Positions 62,663 through 64,000 of a stretch of DNA of 64,000 bases are shown piece by piece; the first letter of the stretch is position 1; each line of letters opens with the position of its first letter. Both the position numbers and the translations under genes were made by a program. The notes under the pieces were generated by a model. The model had not been told where the DNA came from. It saw nothing but the letters and a program-made list of their open reading frames with translations, and made no database searches. Origin of the DNA: Ophthalmolycus amberensis (Eukaryota > Chordata > Actinopteri > Perciformes > Zoarcidae); the NCBI GenBank assembly GCA_024529925.1, contig JAFEUB010001797.1:1844501-1908500 (forward strand), given 5' to 3'.

Positions 62663-63273
62663 TTATTCCTCGTGGACAGTTTTTGCTCCCAGTCCTGCGT
62701 GAAATCCTTCCTGACCCAAACACTCATCCAGCTGGGTCCCTGTGAGCAGCCTGAGTCCTCTGTGCTCTCTAAACGGACCCACTGGGCTGATCCTGGGCAA
62801 GCTGCTGCTGCCAGTTTTCATACAGCGTTCTGGATCAGGCGGCGGCCTCTCTGAGGCCCCTGCAGTGAATCCGCTCACTCTCTCGATCGCCCAACAATGG
62901 GGTCTCGTCGTGGTGTCGGGGGCCGTGCGGACGTCTCTGCCTTTGATGGCGTTTGTCATATTTTGACCGGCATCTCTCTTTACATTTGGAACACGGGTCT
63001 TGGCCCTCGTGGGATGAACATCACGTGTGATCCACGTCCGAGTCTGCAGAGGATCCTGAGACGAGCGAGGGCCCCAGGAGTCTCGCAGCCCGGCGTTGCG
63101 CTCCATGTTGACGCCGGCTTCGTCCGTGCACCGCGCCTTCTGCATGGCGTTGACCCGGAGGAGGATGGAGTCGCGCGTCGGGGGACGATGAAGCCCCCTC
63201 CTCTTCATCCGCTCACTCGTTGCCTTCTCACTCAGCATCAGTGACGGTTTAGCAGACTCACAGCGCTCTCTGG
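62663..63273 (-). CDS. fbxw10: fbxw10-like terminal coding exon with stop
   Basis: The acceptor is CCCTTGGTAG| and the exon begins CC, completing an alanine codon begun by the upstream exon. The frame then stays open for about 200 codons to a TAA at 62,663-62,665. The intron before it is 72 nt (63,274-63,345). The encoded tail is basic and low in hydrophobic residues. Near its start it has a KRRGLHRPPTRDSILLRVNA segment, then stretches rich in Arg, Thr and Pro. I recognise the SILLRVNA-type segment as belonging to the C-terminal region of FBXW10-like proteins; the rest I cannot match to a domain. No membrane segment or catalytic motif is seen. Plus-strand ORFs across the same bases are antisense shadows. 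Confidence 0.7.
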
Positions 63274-63345
63274 CTACCAAGGGAAAGGTTCACTTATATC
63301 AGCTGATCTTAACACATATTTCCTCTATTTCTGAAGCATGCTTAC

Positions 63346-63572
63346 CTTGCAAGCGGGTGTGGTAGAGCGGCTCGGCTCCCTCTGGTTTCTTGTCATGGCT
63401 ACAGTGCATCTTTTGGCTGCGATCGGCCCCGACGGATACGAAGGAACCCTCATGAACCGAACCGACCCGAGCCTCCACATCGCCCTGGCCTCCCTCTGGT
63501 GGCTCTGTGTAATCCCAGAACACTTTGGCAAACTGGTAGAGCTTCACACTGGACGTGGCGTTCACGAGTATA
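63346..63572 (-). CDS. fbxw10: fbxw10-like coding exon (end of propeller and linker)
   Basis: This exon is 227 nt. Its acceptor is CGTCCTTCAG| and its donor is CAAG|GTAAGC, close to consensus. The first nucleotide completes an arginine codon split with the upstream exon. It then encodes 75 whole codons and leaves one nucleotide for the next exon. The intron between this exon and the upstream one is 98 nt (63,573-63,670), typical of compact teleost introns. The protein begins ILVNATSSVKLYQF, the usual continuation of the preceding blade (a residual strand of the form N-V-x-L-Y-Q-F). It then leaves the propeller for a hydrophilic linker rich in Glu, Gly, Ser and Lys. An overlapping minus-strand ORF starting at 63,670 reads through the intron and is not the real product. 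Confidence 0.72.
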
Positions 63573-63670
63573 CTGAAGGACGGCGTCGAAAAGATATTAT
63601 GAGACAAATGTATTTGAACTCCCGGACACCACACGAGTGAAGATGTTTCAATGATAAAGAAATGACTCAC

Positions 63671-63829
63671 CGGTTGTCATGGAAGTGCAGGGACAGTATT
63701 CGGCCTGTTTCAGCCTCTACCGCGATGTCTCTCAGACAATCTCCGGTGAGGAAATTAAAAATGCGGATCTTTCCATCCACACAGCCAGTAATGACACGGA
63801 GGTAAACAAGAGTCAGCGATTTCACCTCC
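63671..63829 (-). CDS. fbxw10: fbxw10-like coding exon (WD-repeat segment)
   Basis: This is an internal exon of 159 nt. On the minus strand it is preceded by a TTTCCTGCAG acceptor and followed by a CCG|GTGAGT donor. It opens with one nucleotide that finishes a codon and ends two nucleotides into the next. The translation contains LRVITGCVDGKIRIFN, then LTGDCLRDI and LSLHFHDN. This is the shape of one WD-repeat blade: a GC/DGKIRI strand followed by a G-[DE]-C turn. The order and wording match the C-terminal propeller of F-box/WD repeat-containing protein 10 as I remember the family. F-box/WD proteins of this type are substrate adaptors for SCF ubiquitin ligases; the WD propeller binds substrate. 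The F-box would be encoded upstream, beyond position 64,000. The fbxw10 name is by memory; the paralogue-like CDRT1/FBXW10 group is the alternative. Confidence 0.75.
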
Positions 63830-64000
63830 CTGCAGGAAAGTCACCATTTAGAGTTATTAGAACAGGTATTAAATATAGTAAGAATGGCTAACACTGTCAG
63901 GAACAGGCAATAAGGTAGGGAGATTTTAAGAAGAAAAAAAAGATTTCTTAAAAAAAGAACGTGAAAAATTGTGGGGGTTTTGTCAAGGAACCACATTGCT

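Noticed and set aside
62672..63640. Plus-strand ORFs over the fbxw10 exons
   Set aside because: Antisense shadows of the minus-strand exons that have matching splice sites and WD motifs.

Overview
This window looks like intergenic or intronic DNA from a teleost fish, probably a percomorph. Coding sequence is sparse, microsatellites are numerous ((CA)n, (GA)n, (TTC)n, a 300-bp CT tract), and there are remnants of several interspersed repeat families that I recognise from teleost genomes. One of them is a 5'-truncated RTE-clade LINE of the Rex3 type. There are no operons or bacterial signals, and I saw no tRNA, rRNA or CRISPR array.

The only protein-coding gene I can support well is on the minus strand at the right edge (62,663-63,829). 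It consists of the last three coding exons of an F-box/WD-repeat gene that I read as fbxw10. All three exons have consensus splice sites and phases that fit together. The gene continues beyond position 64,000. Candidate poly(A) signals lie at 62,321 and 62,231, and a plus-strand LINE-type 3' tail ending in (AATTG)n sits just beyond.

Layout. 1-20,500: no gene recognised; simple repeats, a 30-bp near-perfect palindrome (10,956-10,985), a GC-box region with small ORFs (11,318-11,560) and a LINE-type 3' tail on the minus strand (15,036-15,215). 20,533-21,545: a 1-kb unit whose two ends are inverted copies of one teleost repeat, both abutting TTAA, with a different repeat inside; a third fragment of the family is at 57,405. 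22,793-23,267: GA tract, CA tract and a long CT tract. 28,428-28,664 and 32,803-33,094: two MITE-like repeats. 42,394-44,635: an L2/CR1-like tail next to the Rex3/RTE copy. 48,707-48,985: another teleost repeat. 49,965-50,190: a CCAAT plus TATA arrangement upstream of a short ORF, the best promoter candidate. 60,290-60,500 and 3,040-3,300: dense unique sequence resembling conserved non-coding elements. 62,051-64,000: repeat tail and fbxw10.

I did not find an unknown biological system. The items most worth a second look are the inverted-arm repeat unit, the palindrome, the long CT tract with its duplicated 20-mer, the TATA promoter candidate, and a few GC-rich segments with plausible splice sites that I could not assign to a gene. 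Family names for the repeats come from memory of teleost repeat sequences, not from a database search.
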